NCBI GenBank assembly: GCA_021792135.1
Contig: JAJYVF010000016.1
Location: 1 to 64,000, forward strand
Source of the DNA: Acidobacteriota bacterium
GTDB lineage: Bacteria > Acidobacteriota > Terriglobia > Terriglobales > Acidobacteriaceae
Length of the DNA stretch: 64,000 nucleotides
Direction: 5' to 3'
This document shows positions 44,153 through 53,230 of the stretch, in pieces (the first letter of the stretch is position 1; the number at the start of each line of letters is the position of its first letter). A program made the translations under genes and the position numbers. The notes under the pieces are model-generated. The model saw only the letters and a program-made list of their open reading frames with translations. It did not search any database and was not told where the DNA came from.

Positions 44153-45190
44153 TCAGAACCGCGGCACATCCGCCAGCCGATTGATGTTCTGGAAGGGAAC
44201 CATCCAGCCCGGATATTCCGGCGGCAGCGCGCTCACTTCATCGAGCCTCTTCGTTTCTTCCTCGCCGAGCCGCAGATCGGCGGCGGCAAGATTCTGCTCC
44301 AGCTGATCGAGCCGCTTCGCGCCGATGATCACGGACGTGACAAAGGGTTTGGCCAGAATCCACGCCAGAGCCACGGCAGCCACGTTGGTCCGGTGCTCCT
44401 GGGCGATGGGCCGGAGCACGTCGAGGATGCGCCAGGTGCGTTCCTTATCCACCAGCGGGAAATCAAAGGCGGAGCGCCGCGAGTCCTCCGGCCTCTGGTT
44501 CTCGCGGGAAAACTTGCCCGAAAGCAGACCGCCCGCCAGGGGACTCCAGACCAGCAGACCCGTTCCCTGGTCCTTCAGCAGTGGCACAATCTCGCGTTCC
44601 AGATCGCGGCCGGCAATTGAGTAATAAGCCTGCAGCGTGTCGACCTTCGCCAGATTCTTCGCCTCGGAGATGCCGATGGCTTTCATGATCTGCCAGGCGT
44701 ACCAGTTGGAGCAGCCAATGTAACGAACCTTGCCCTGCGAGACGAGGGTGTCGAGTGCGCGCAGCGTCTCCTCGATCGGCGTGACGGAGTCCGACGCGTG
44801 GATCTGGTAAAGGTCGATATAGTCCGTTCTCAGCCGCTTGAGCGAAGCCTCGACGGCATCCATGATGTGGCCGCGCGAGGCGCCTACGTCGTTGCGGCCA
44901 GGGCCGGTGCGGCCGAAAACCTTTGTGGCAATCACGAGATTCTTACGAGCAATGCCGAGATTGGCAATAGCCTGGGCGAGCGTCTTTTCCGACTCGCCGC
45001 TCGTGTACACATCCGCTGTGTCGACAAAATTGACCCCGGCGTCGATCGAGCGCCGGAGAAGGCCCTCGGCAAGTTTCTGATCGACTCCGGCAATCGGTTT
45101 CCACATCCCTTCGCCCGCGGCGAAGGTCATCGTGCCCAGGCACAGTTCGGACACGAGCAGGCCGGTAGGCCCGAGGGTGTTGTATTTCAT
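44153..45190 (-). CDS. Aldo/keto reductase
   Basis: A 345-aa TIM-barrel NADPH-dependent oxidoreductase of the AKR superfamily. LGPTGLLVSELCLGTMTFA opens the barrel, FVDTADVYTSGESEKTLAQA has the catalytic Asp and Tyr, and VIATKVFGRTG the Lys. YIDLYQIHASD has the His, and SVIIGAKRLDQLEQNL the NADP site. No signal peptide, so it is cytoplasmic, unlike its neighbours. The ATG at 45190 has AGAGGTAGCT before it. It is divergent from the Tat-exported DUF362 gene, with a CRP-like palindrome between. Confidence 0.93.
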   Translation of the reverse strand: MKYNTLGPTGLLVSELCLGTMTFAAGEGMWKPIAGVDQKLAEGLLRRSIDAGVNFVDTADVYTSGESEKTLAQAIANLGIARKNLVIATKVFGRTGPGRNDVGASRGHIMDAVEASLKRLRTDYIDLYQIHASDSVTPIEETLRALDTLVSQGKVRYIGCSNWYAWQIMKAIGISEAKNLAKVDTLQAYYSIAGRDLEREIVPLLKDQGTGLLVWSPLAGGLLSGKFSRENQRPEDSRRSAFDFPLVDKERTWRILDVLRPIAQEHRTNVAAVALAWILAKPFVTSVIIGAKRLDQLEQNLAAADLRLGEEETKRLDEVSALPPEYPGWMVPFQNINRLADVPRF

Positions 45191-45280
45191 AGCTACCTCT
45201 GCGTACTGGAATAGCGGCACTATCAGATTACCCTCACGGCCGCGTGGACTGGGATGCAACGGGATGTGTGCGATTTTTCC

Positions 45281-45296
45281 TGTGACCGCGGTCACA
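45281..45296. promoter_or_regulatory. Perfect CRP-type palindrome between divergent genes
   Basis: TGTGACCGCGGTCACA is a perfect 16-bp palindrome and an exact TGTGA-N6-TCACA. It lies about 90 bases from the aldo/keto reductase start and about 97 from the DUF362 start, so one regulator could act on both. The match is direct; the factor is unknown. Confidence 0.65.
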
Positions 45297-45392
45297 TCAC
45301 CGCCGTCCCCGCCGGACCTATACGTTATGGGTGCCATCAGGCACTGCCGCGCCCGCGCTGCAAGCGGCGCTGCACCGAAAGGCGGGTGACCC

Positions 45393-46496
45393 ATGAGCGT
45401 ATCGCGCAGAGGCTTTGTGCAGCTTGCAGGAAGCGGGCTGCTGCTGCAGTCCCGGCTGCTGAAGGCGCAGCCGGCTGTGAGCCACAGTTTGACCGAAGCC
45501 CAGGCGTCCGCAGGACCGGCACGCGTCTCCCTGGTGCACGGCGAAGATCGCCGGAAGAATGTCCACGACGCGCTGGAGGCGATCGACGACCAGATCAAGG
45601 CCGGCCTGCGCCACAGGAAATACGTGGTCATCAAGCCCAACAATGTGTCGACGACCCGGCAGCTCGCGGCCACCCACGTCGACGCTCTCAACGGCATCCT
45701 CGATTATCTGGAGCCGCGTTTTCATGGCCCGGTGGTCATCGCCGAATCGTCGGCGGGCGATACGCTGGAGGGCTTCGAGAATTTCAGGTACACCCAGCTC
45801 CCCACCGAGCGCCGTTCGCAGAAGATCTCCTTAGTCGATCTGAACCGGGAGGGGAAATACGAAACGATTCCTCTCCTCGACTACGACCTGCACATCACCC
45901 CGGTCCGGCTGGCGGCGCGCGTTCTCGATCCCGACGCCTATGTCATCAGCAGCGCGATGCTCAAGACGCACAACACCGTGGTGGCGACGCTCTCGGTAAA
46001 GAATATGGTGCTGGGCTCGCCTCTCCACAGCATCCCCGGCCAAACCACGTGGAGCGACAAGCGCAAATACCACGTGGGCCTGCGCCAGACCCATTACAAC
46101 ATGCTCATCACGGCCCAGAAGCTGCGGACGAACTGGGGCGTCGCCCTCATCGACGGTTATGAAGGAATGGAAGGAAACGGACCTTCCTCCGGCACCCCGG
46201 TGGATTCCCGGATCGCCATCGCGTCGACGGATTTCATCGCGGCGGACCGCGTCGGCATCGAAGCCATGGGCATCAATCCCGACTGGATTGGCTATCTGAA
46301 CTACTGCGGGCAGGCGGGTCTCGGCCAGTTCGATCTCTCGAAAATTGAGGTCATCGGACCCGGTATCGCGTCGATCCGGAAGAAATACCAGCTGCACAAA
46401 GATATCCAGGAAGAGCTGGAATGGATGGGACCGCTGAACGAGTTGCCCCCGCGCGTTGGCAGCCTCCTTCAGCCGCATGAATTTATCTACGGATAG
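45393..46496 (+). CDS. DUF362 domain protein, Tat-exported, copy 1
   Basis: A 367-aa protein with a twin-arginine leader (SRRGFVQLAGSGLLLQSRLL). The DUF362 core has VVIKPNNVSTTRQLAATHVD, VIAESSAGDTLEGFENF and ISSAMLKTHNTVVATLSVKN near the middle, then VALIDGYEGMEGNGPSSG. DUF362 proteins are often found with iron-sulfur or sugar-catabolism genes, but no chemistry is established. No Fe-S Cys motif is seen here. It is the first gene of the exported cluster; a second copy lies at 49481-50656. A short hairpin follows the stop. Confidence 0.85.
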   Translation: MSVSRRGFVQLAGSGLLLQSRLLKAQPAVSHSLTEAQASAGPARVSLVHGEDRRKNVHDALEAIDDQIKAGLRHRKYVVIKPNNVSTTRQLAATHVDALNGILDYLEPRFHGPVVIAESSAGDTLEGFENFRYTQLPTERRSQKISLVDLNREGKYETIPLLDYDLHITPVRLAARVLDPDAYVISSAMLKTHNTVVATLSVKNMVLGSPLHSIPGQTTWSDKRKYHVGLRQTHYNMLITAQKLRTNWGVALIDGYEGMEGNGPSSGTPVDSRIAIASTDFIAADRVGIEAMGINPDWIGYLNYCGQAGLGQFDLSKIEVIGPGIASIRKKYQLHKDIQEELEWMGPLNELPPRVGSLLQPHEFIYG

Positions 46497-46503
46497 CCGT
46501 CTT

Positions 46504-46525
46504 CGTAATCCGCCGCTCGATTACG
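46504..46525 (+). terminator. Hairpin after DUF362 copy 1
   Basis: CGTAATC and GATTACG flank an 8-base loop, beginning 8 bases past the stop codon. There is no T tract. The following 190 bases up to the UxuA-like gene contain nothing else I recognise. Confidence 0.4.
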
Positions 46526-46715
46526 GCTGATTGTCCTGAACTTAGGTGAGTGATGCTGTCCTCTGCTAAGTGCCGGTGGCTCACTTACGACGTACTAAGC
46601 CCTCTTCCAGTCTGGGTTCGCCGAACTTGACACCTCCGAGTTGCCAGGACTAGCCTGGTTGCTTCGCGCGCACGTCTTTTGTGCGTCAACTCGGGGAGTT
46701 TGGGGAAGACAGATC

Positions 46716-47909
46716 ATGAGTGCAGGATTTTCGAGAAGAAGTCTCATCCGGGGAGCGGCATCGAGCGCGCTGCTGCCGGCGCTGGGGAAGGGGATCGCTG
46801 CGCAGGTCCGCGGCCCTGAAACGGAACAGCAGATTGAAGCGCAAAATCCCGATCCTAATCCCGGGGGACGCCCGTGGTGGCTGGGCCACGGTATGCCCCA
46901 GGAAGGGCCGGACACGCCTAGAATCGCGGCTCCCATCGACGCTCGTCCTGGCACCGATCTGAGGCCGCAGATCCGCCGCGTGAAGCAGCTCGGTGTCACG
47001 CATGTTCTCGGCGGCGGTCCGCGCATGCCCTGGACTGCGGAGGAGCTTCAGCCCATGGTGGACCAGCTGAGGGCCCACGGTATGGTCCTCGGCAATCTGA
47101 TGATCGACGGCTTTCCCAACACCGTGTATGGCCGCCCCGGACGCGATCAGGAGATCGAGAAAGTAAAGCAGTCGATCGAGGCCGCCGGTAAGGTGGGCAT
47201 TCCGGTGGTCGAGTACAACTTCTATGCGCATCGAGCCATCGAGGGCTATTTCGGCGAGATCGGCCGAGGCGGCGCCGGCCTCACAGGCATGAACTACGAC
47301 CGGATTAAGAGTCTCCCGCCGCTGCCGGATGAAGGCACTCACACCCTCGACGACATGTGGGCGAACATTACTTACTTTCTGAAAGCTGTCATCCCAACCG
47401 CGGAGCGGGCGAACGTTCGTCTTGCCCTTCACCCCAACGATCCGCCGGTGCCGCTCAGCCGCGGCTCGCAGCAGATCATGGCCACCGTCGATGGCTGGAA
47501 GCATCTGATTTCCATCGTCGACAGTCCCGCCAACGGCATCACCTTCGACTGCGGCGTTACGCGCGAGACGGGCGCCGATCCGGTCGAGGTCTGCCGCTAT
47601 TTCGGCACACGCGACCGCATCAATCACATGCATTACCGCAATCCCACGGTCTTCAGGCCCTACGTCGATTATGTCGAAGGCTTCATCGACGAAGGCGATG
47701 TGAACATGCTGGCGGTGATGCGGGAGCTGGTCCGCGTGGGATACACGCGCGAAATCTATCCGGAGCACGAGCGCGCGCTCGATGCGGACAGGGAAGTCGG
47801 CATCCAGAACCAGTATCCGCAGGGAGGCGGATACACCGGCATGGTCTTCGACATTGGTTATGCCCGCGCCATGCTGCAGGCCTCGCTGCTTCTGAAGCAG
47901 CAGGCCTGA
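46716..47909 (+). CDS. Mannonate dehydratase-like (UxuA family) TIM-barrel protein, Tat-exported
   Basis: A 397-aa protein with a twin-arginine leader (FSRRSLIRGAASSALLPALG). The body follows the UxuA TIM-barrel plan. VRLALHPNDPPVPLSRGSQQ holds a metal His, GITFDCGVTRETGADPVEVC the conserved Cys strand, and RINHMHYRNPTVF a further His. DEGDVNMLAVMRELVRVGYT and EIYPEHERALD close the site. UxuA dehydrates mannonate to 2-keto-3-deoxygluconate, normally in the cytoplasm; export is unusual. It could also be a relative acting on another sugar acid. ATG 46716 follows GGGGAAG. It converges on the ManD-like gene, 24 bases away. Confidence 0.75.
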   Translation: MSAGFSRRSLIRGAASSALLPALGKGIAAQVRGPETEQQIEAQNPDPNPGGRPWWLGHGMPQEGPDTPRIAAPIDARPGTDLRPQIRRVKQLGVTHVLGGGPRMPWTAEELQPMVDQLRAHGMVLGNLMIDGFPNTVYGRPGRDQEIEKVKQSIEAAGKVGIPVVEYNFYAHRAIEGYFGEIGRGGAGLTGMNYDRIKSLPPLPDEGTHTLDDMWANITYFLKAVIPTAERANVRLALHPNDPPVPLSRGSQQIMATVDGWKHLISIVDSPANGITFDCGVTRETGADPVEVCRYFGTRDRINHMHYRNPTVFRPYVDYVEGFIDEGDVNMLAVMRELVRVGYTREIYPEHERALDADREVGIQNQYPQGGGYTGMVFDIGYARAMLQASLLLKQQA

Positions 47910-47933
47910 ACATCCTCCGGCACCCGCCTGTGA

Positions 47934-49268
47934 CTACTGTTTAATGACCGTGCCATCGAGACGCCGGATCTCGCCCCATCCACCGTTCAGCGGGCTGGGG
48001 ATGAACGGCGCCTTCGCCGCTTCCTTCTCGTCGATCTCAATACCCCAGCCGGGATTTTCATTCACCCACAGATAGCCGTCCTTCATCACCGGGCAACCGT
48101 GGAAGATGGCCTGCGTCCGCTCATTGAATGGGGTATATTCCTGGATTCCGAAGTTATAGCTCACGATATCCAGCGTGACATTGGCCATATGTCCCACGGG
48201 AGAGAGATCTCCGGGACCATGCCACGCCGTTCTGACGCCGAACTGCTCGGCGAGGATGGCAATCTTGCGCGAGGGGCTGAAGCCGCCCGCCTGCGACAGA
48301 TGGACGCGGATATAGTCGATGAGCTGCTCTTCGATCAGCGGCTGCCATTCATGCGGGCTGTTGAAGAGCTCTCCCATGGCGATAGGGGTCGCGCAGTTCT
48401 CGCGGATCTGCCGGAAATAGCCCAGATCCTCGGGCGACAGCGGATCCTCGAGGAAAAACATGTGGTACTGCTCGGCCTGCTTGCAGAACTGGACCGCTTC
48501 ATTCGGCGTGAAGCGCTCGTGCATGTCGTGCAGCAGCTGTACTTCGTCGCCCAGCTCGCGGCGGCAGATATCGAGCAGCTTCAGCGAGCGGCGGAAATCA
48601 TATTCTGGTTCATAGAGCGGGCTGTTGTGGAGCGGCTTGAAGCTGTTTGTCTCCTGGTGCGACGACCCATAGCCTGCCATGCCCGGAATCCCCACCTGCA
48701 CGCGGACGTTGCGGAAGCCCTGGGCCATATACTGCCTTGCATTGTCGACAACCTCCTCGAAGTCGGACCCGCTGGCGTGCGCGTAAGTATCGACGGCTTC
48801 GCGGCACTTGCCGCCAGCCAGCTGATAAACCGGCATTCCGGCCTGTCGGCCCTTGATGTCCCACAGAGCTTCGTCAATGCCGCTGATGGCATTGTTCAGC
48901 ACCGGGCCATTGCGCCAGTAGGAGCTGTCGTAACAGGACTGCCAGATATCCTCGATGCGGTCGGTCGTCCTGCCCAGCAGAAAAGGTTTGAGATACTTCT
49001 CGACGGCAGGCCTGACCAGATCGGCTCGCTGTGTGAAGGTAGCGCAGCCATAGCCGTGCAGCCCGTCCTGATCGGTGGTGATCTTCACCACCGTCAGCCG
49101 TACTCCATCGGGCTCGCACTCAATTACGCTGATATCCCTGATCCGCGGCTGAGGCATGCCCCGCGTACTGCGAGCAATTTGCTCTTCCGCTGCCGCAAAG
49201 CGTGGAGCAAGGGCCAGCATGCCTGCTCCCGCAAAGGTCTTCAGAAATCCACGCCGTTGAACAGACAC
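47934..49268 (-). CDS. ManD/RspA-like mannonate dehydratase (enolase superfamily), exported
   Basis: A 444-aa enolase-superfamily enzyme with a twin-arginine leader (QRRGFLKTFAGAGMLALAPR). Family features include LWDIKGRQAGMPVYQLAGGK, LLHDMHERFTPNEAVQFCKQ and MFFLEDPLSPEDLGYF, which carry the metal acids. AMGELFNSPHEWQPLI, RTAWHGPGDLSPVGHMANVT and FGIQEYTPFNERTQ close the active site. ManD dehydrates D-mannonate or a related acid to the 2-keto-3-deoxy product. The start is GTG 49268 with GGGAGG eight bases upstream. It does the same type of reaction as the unrelated UxuA-like neighbour. Confidence 0.85.
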   Translation of the reverse strand: MSVQRRGFLKTFAGAGMLALAPRFAAAEEQIARSTRGMPQPRIRDISVIECEPDGVRLTVVKITTDQDGLHGYGCATFTQRADLVRPAVEKYLKPFLLGRTTDRIEDIWQSCYDSSYWRNGPVLNNAISGIDEALWDIKGRQAGMPVYQLAGGKCREAVDTYAHASGSDFEEVVDNARQYMAQGFRNVRVQVGIPGMAGYGSSHQETNSFKPLHNSPLYEPEYDFRRSLKLLDICRRELGDEVQLLHDMHERFTPNEAVQFCKQAEQYHMFFLEDPLSPEDLGYFRQIRENCATPIAMGELFNSPHEWQPLIEEQLIDYIRVHLSQAGGFSPSRKIAILAEQFGVRTAWHGPGDLSPVGHMANVTLDIVSYNFGIQEYTPFNERTQAIFHGCPVMKDGYLWVNENPGWGIEIDEKEAAKAPFIPSPLNGGWGEIRRLDGTVIKQ

Positions 49269-49426
49269 TCTTCGAGCCTCCCTTTGCTTTCCATGCAACC
49301 GGGTGCTGAATGGAAACGCCAATTCTACCCGAATCAGTGAACGTTCTTGCGGGATGGAGCGACGAAGTAAAGATGAACACCGCCGGCGCGAATGCTCCTG
49401 CGTTCCTGCGGTTGAGCGTAGACAAC

Positions 49427-49451
49427 AGGAGCCAGCAACAAGCTGGCTCCT
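49427..49451 (-). terminator. Perfect hairpin after DUF362 copy 2
   Basis: Arms AGGAGCCAGC and GCTGGCTCCT pair perfectly over 10 bp around AACAA, about 30 bases past the DUF362 stop on the minus strand and before the ManD-like gene. It should end the DUF362 transcript; the T tract is short. Confidence 0.65.
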
Positions 49452-49480
49452 TAGCAAAGCAGATTCCCGGGTCGAGACTC

Positions 49481-50656
49481 TCAGGCCATCAACTTCGAGA
49501 GCGGCGGGAAGCGGTAGCGGGCCTTTGCGATCGGCGCACCCATGACCTCGATTCGGTTCAGGTCGGGCGTGCCTACCCCCTTGTGCTCGGCCAGGCGCAG
49601 CGTGCTGTCGCAGGTTTCGAAGGGAGGCGTACCGCGGTCCGCCATGGGATCGAAACCCATGACGGCTACGGCGACGGCGTCAGTCGAGACGCAGTTTCTG
49701 CCGGCGATCAGGACGCCCGGGTGAATGGGATAATGCAGCGTGCCGCCGCCCTGGTTGGGCAACTCGCCGCCGTCCATGGTGTAAATGCCGTCGATGACCG
49801 CCAGATGAACCGGCCTCGAGGCCACCAGATCCGTGACGATGCGCGGCACACGATAGCCGGGATCCTTCGACCAGTTCACATCCACGGGCTGCGGGGCGCT
49901 CTTCGGGGGGACGCGCGAGCCGGAGTGCATCGGGCTGCGATAGCCGGTGGGCACGATCGACGGTTCGTCCTCGGGCGCGTTCTGGCTGTAGATGGTGCAG
50001 GGGGTGATCCCGAAGCAGTTCTTCATGGAAAGGGTCACGCCCGCGGTCCTGTGCTCCTTGAGCTTGGCCAGCGAGATGAAGACATCGCAGTCGCGGTAGG
50101 AGTGGTTGAGGTCGTAGCCGCGATACATGAGGCCGCCGCCGGGTACCATGAAGCGCGCATAGGTCTTGCCGCTGCCCAGGTAATTGGTGTTCTCAAATTC
50201 CACATGGCGAGCGGCATTTTCGAATTCCTGCGGCTTCCAGCCTGCGGAAATCATGAAGTCCTGGAGGGGTTTGGTGCCGATGGGCGCGCTCTCCAGCAGG
50301 CGAACGCGCTGCGCGCCGGCCTGGCCGAGCAGCGAGACCAGGGAGCCAATCACCTGCGGGTGGACCCAGTGGGTCATCTCCACCGGCATGCCGTTCAGCC
50401 GGTCGTTGGCCGGGCCGGTCATGTTCAGCTTGATGGCGACGGTCTTCCCATGCACCAGGCTGTTGAGGCCGCCGAGCTGATCGAACATCGTCGACAGTAC
50501 CTCGGTCACTCTGCGGTCATACTCAGGGCAGAGACCGATGGCCACCCGGGTGTCATGTGTGCGCTGCGCCGACAGGAGAGCCGGACCGGCAAGATATGCG
50601 CCGGCGGCCATTCCCATGGCGCCAATAAAATCTCTGCGGGAGCAGTGTCTTTTCAT
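49481..50656 (-). CDS. DUF362 domain protein, Tat-exported, copy 2
   Basis: A 391-aa protein with a twin-arginine leader (CSRRDFIGAMGMAAGAYLAG). The DUF362 core is clear: VAIKLNMTGPANDRLNGMPV, VRLLESAPIGTKPLQDFM, CDVFISLAKLKEHRTAGVTL and MKNCFGITP, then LAVIDGIYTMDGGELPNQGG. It is more than a close copy of the gene at 45393: the order of motifs is the same but identity is low by eye, so the duplication is old or independent. I chose ATG 50656, the start of the Tat motif; an ATG 7 codons earlier (50677) lacks a ribosome site. Divergent from the RraA-like gene. Confidence 0.85.
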   Translation of the reverse strand: MKRHCSRRDFIGAMGMAAGAYLAGPALLSAQRTHDTRVAIGLCPEYDRRVTEVLSTMFDQLGGLNSLVHGKTVAIKLNMTGPANDRLNGMPVEMTHWVHPQVIGSLVSLLGQAGAQRVRLLESAPIGTKPLQDFMISAGWKPQEFENAARHVEFENTNYLGSGKTYARFMVPGGGLMYRGYDLNHSYRDCDVFISLAKLKEHRTAGVTLSMKNCFGITPCTIYSQNAPEDEPSIVPTGYRSPMHSGSRVPPKSAPQPVDVNWSKDPGYRVPRIVTDLVASRPVHLAVIDGIYTMDGGELPNQGGGTLHYPIHPGVLIAGRNCVSTDAVAVAVMGFDPMADRGTPPFETCDSTLRLAEHKGVGTPDLNRIEVMGAPIAKARYRFPPLSKLMA

Positions 50657-50914
50657 GGTCAGGGCCGACCTCTCCATCTCCGCGGCGGGCCTGCGTTCGG
50701 AGCAGTTCGATTGGGGACCCCGCCGGCGGGGGAATAACTTGTGAGCGATTGTACTCTCCCTTTCCTGTTCCCGGCTTGAAAGTCGCGTCCCCCGGAAGGA
50801 CGCCGGCCGCGGATCGGCATCCCGCACATCGAGGTCCGGCGGCGTTGCTGCTATGTATAATCTCTTCCGCATCAACCAGGCGGGTCCCGCACAGCGGATC
50901 GCGCAGAGAGGGTC

Positions 50915-51856
50915 ATGAAAAAGTCGATTGCCGTCCTCGTCCTCGCCCTGGCTGCAGGTTTTGCCGCCGGACAGGTGAAGCAGACCAAAGCGCAGATCAT
51001 GTTCTATACCGCCGACTGGCACGGCGATCGCTTTCCCGATGGGCGCCCGAAGATTCCCGATGACCTGCTGAAGCGCGCCCTTGATGTTTCCACGGAAGAT
51101 ATCTGGGACTATCTTCGCGAACACGGCTACCGGAACCAGTTTGAAGGGAACTGGCAGGCTCTCCATATCGACAAGCCTTTCAGCGGTCGCGCGCTGACGG
51201 CTCAGTACATGCCATCCCGCCCCGATGTCGCCAAGGCCGAAGCCGCTGAAGGCAAGGCCGAGGGCCGCATTCCCTGGGACAACAACAACAGCTGGCCTAT
51301 CGAAGAGCTGACGCAGGGCGATGTCTACGTCGCCGACGGCTACGGCAAAATCGTCGACGGTACCCTGATCGGCTCGAACCTTGGAAACGGGATTGCTGCC
51401 CACACCCATAACGGTTTCGTGTTCTACGGCGGCATCCGGGACGAGGCGGAAAACCGCGAGATCCCGGACTTCAACGGCTTCTATAAGGGCTACGATCCTT
51501 CTTACTGGCAGCAGGAGGAGCTGACCTGCATCAACTGCTCTATCCGCATCGGCCGGGCGGTGGTGGTGCCCGGCGATCTGGTGATCGCGAACCGCGAGGG
51601 GGTGATCTTCGTGCCGGCCATCCTGGCCGAGGACGCCATCAGCTCCGCCGAGTTTGAAAGCCTCATGGATGCCTATAATTTCGAGCTCAACCAGGAAGGA
51701 AAGAACGGAGCGCAGTTCGAGGGCGGCTGGAATGCCGAAAAGTTCGCCGGCTTTAAGAAGTGGGTCTACGCACATCCCGACAAACTGAAGATGTCCCGCG
51801 CCGAGTTCGAATCCATGTACAAGGCCAGAGTGGAGGCAATGAGTCACCCGAAGTAA
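50915..51856 (+). CDS. RraA-fold protein (aldolase/demethylmenaquinone methyltransferase-like), exported
   Basis: A 313-aa protein with a signal peptide (SIAVLVLALAAGFAAGQ). The RraA fold is seen in GDVYVADGYGKIVDGTLIGS, then NLGNGIAAHTHNGFVFYGGI followed by RD, and GRAVVVPGDLVIANREGVIF. Cytoplasmic relatives are 4-hydroxy-4-methyl-2-oxoglutarate aldolases that split 2-keto acids, or the RNase E inhibitor RraA. The active-site Arg of aldolases should be the R in GGIRD and the Asp follows it. About 80 residues extend the C terminus. A TATAAT box lies at 50856-50861. An exported aldolase beside two exported dehydratases is suggestive. Confidence 0.82.
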   Translation: MKKSIAVLVLALAAGFAAGQVKQTKAQIMFYTADWHGDRFPDGRPKIPDDLLKRALDVSTEDIWDYLREHGYRNQFEGNWQALHIDKPFSGRALTAQYMPSRPDVAKAEAAEGKAEGRIPWDNNNSWPIEELTQGDVYVADGYGKIVDGTLIGSNLGNGIAAHTHNGFVFYGGIRDEAENREIPDFNGFYKGYDPSYWQQEELTCINCSIRIGRAVVVPGDLVIANREGVIFVPAILAEDAISSAEFESLMDAYNFELNQEGKNGAQFEGGWNAEKFAGFKKWVYAHPDKLKMSRAEFESMYKARVEAMSHPK

Positions 51857-52146
51857 ACGCTCCTGCGAGCCGGCTGCCCTCGTCGCCCCAAAGGCGAGGA
51901 CTCCGGGTTATCCCATTCTCCGCAAGAGCGCCGGAAATGCGCCGCGACTCCAGTCCCCGGCTCGGCTGCCATCCTCCAATGGTCTTGACGGCGCCCACGG
52001 GCCCGCGCCATCATGGGTACCCAGTCGAGAGGGGCCCACGACCTCCGCGGTTTTCCGGCAGATCTCACCGGCGCCGAAAGACCGCGCTACAAATGCCGGG
52101 ATTGCGGGTTTAACTAAAGAACCTGTGTCACAGGAGGCGTGCCCCT

Positions 52147-53004
52147 ATGAAGAGCGCTTCTCTTGCCCTCTTCTCTCTTCTGCTCGCCGGGCCCTTAAGC
52201 TGTTATGCCGCCGAGCAGTTGATCCCAGCGGGTTCTCTGATCGGATGTACCGTCTCAGAGCCTAAACTCAACTCCAAAACCGCAGCCGTCGGCGATCCGA
52301 TCCTCTGCAAAGTCAGCTACAGCGAGCAATACGGGCGCTCCCTGCTGCCGTACGACAGTTACCTTGAAGGCCGCTTCGAGGACTTCAAGGACCCTGGCCA
52401 CCTGGTCGGAAAGGGGTGGATGGAACTCAAGTTCGACCGTATGGTGATCGAACCGGACACCATCGTCCCCATCGATGCCAAAGTCGTCGGCGTACCCGGC
52501 TATAACGTCGACAAGTATGGCCGAATCCTTGGCAAAGGCCATGCTGTCCGCGATACGGTCACCTGGATGATTCCCATCCTCTGGCCCATCGACCTGCTCA
52601 ACCTGCCACGCCGCGGGCCCCGTCCGACTCTGAAGGGTGAAACCCGTCTGACCCTCAAGATCATGGACGACCTCGGCATCCCCGAAACGCAACCGCTGCC
52701 GCAGGAGCCCTCCGGGCTGTACCGGCGGCCTGCTCCCAGCGAATACAACTCTCCCCCGCCTGTTCCGGAACAGGAGCCCATAGCCCAGGCTGTGCCGCCT
52801 CCGGACGAGGAACAGGAGCAGCCTTCCTATACGTCCGCTCCGCAGCCGGTGATGATGTATGCGCCGCCGCCCGTCGTAACCTATGCACCGCCGCCACTGC
52901 GATACTACGTGGTAGCCCCACCGCCGCCGGTCTACTGGTATGGTCCGCCCCGCACGGTCGTTTTGTGGCGGAACGGCTATATGTACCGTGTAGCCGTTTA
53001 TTGA
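52147..53004 (+). CDS. Exported protein with Pro-rich C terminus, unknown
   Basis: A 285-aa protein with a signal peptide (LALFSLLLAGPLSCYAAEQ). Residues 25-175 form a beta-rich domain opening LIPAGSLIGCTVSEPKLNSK, with a second Cys in DPILCKVSYSE, and containing MIPILWPIDLLNLPRRGPRP. The last 90 residues are repetitive Pro/Tyr/Val (APPPVVTYAPPP, VAPPPPVYWYGPP), resembling cell-wall-binding or surface tails. The front domain has the look of conjugation/type IV secretion TrbI-like beta domains, but this is weak. It is monocistronic with a terminator behind it. Confidence 0.7.
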   Translation: MKSASLALFSLLLAGPLSCYAAEQLIPAGSLIGCTVSEPKLNSKTAAVGDPILCKVSYSEQYGRSLLPYDSYLEGRFEDFKDPGHLVGKGWMELKFDRMVIEPDTIVPIDAKVVGVPGYNVDKYGRILGKGHAVRDTVTWMIPILWPIDLLNLPRRGPRPTLKGETRLTLKIMDDLGIPETQPLPQEPSGLYRRPAPSEYNSPPPVPEQEPIAQAVPPPDEEQEQPSYTSAPQPVMMYAPPPVVTYAPPPLRYYVVAPPPPVYWYGPPRTVVLWRNGYMYRVAVY

Positions 53005-53030
53005 GCACGCTCTTCTGGAGATAGTCTGTG

Positions 53031-53064
53031 GCGCCGGGGAGACTGAACTCCGGCGCTATCTCTT
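53031..53064 (+). terminator. Rho-independent terminator of the Pro-rich protein gene
   Basis: GCGCCGG (53031-53037) pairs with CCGGCGC (53050-53056), a 7-bp GC stem around a 12-base loop, followed by TATCTCTTTT. It starts 27 bases past the stop codon. Confidence 0.65.
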
Positions 53065-53230
53065 TTCCTGGCGTCTCAGGTCTTTGGGGGGACCAGCAGG
53101 CCCTGTACTTTGGGCCCATCTCCCGAAAGTGCTGCCAGCATCCGGGGCAATGGCAATGGCCGGAGCGCCATCGGATGGCTGAGGCCTTCCGCGCGCATCG
53201 CCGGCGGACGCCGCTCGCTGAAGGACTCGG

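Noticed and set aside
52121-52133. Palindrome CCTGTGTCACAGG next to a ribosome site, resembling a CRP half-site pair.
   Set aside because: The spacing of the TGTG and CACA halves is one base, which does not fit a CRP-type site, and a hairpin would have too small a loop.
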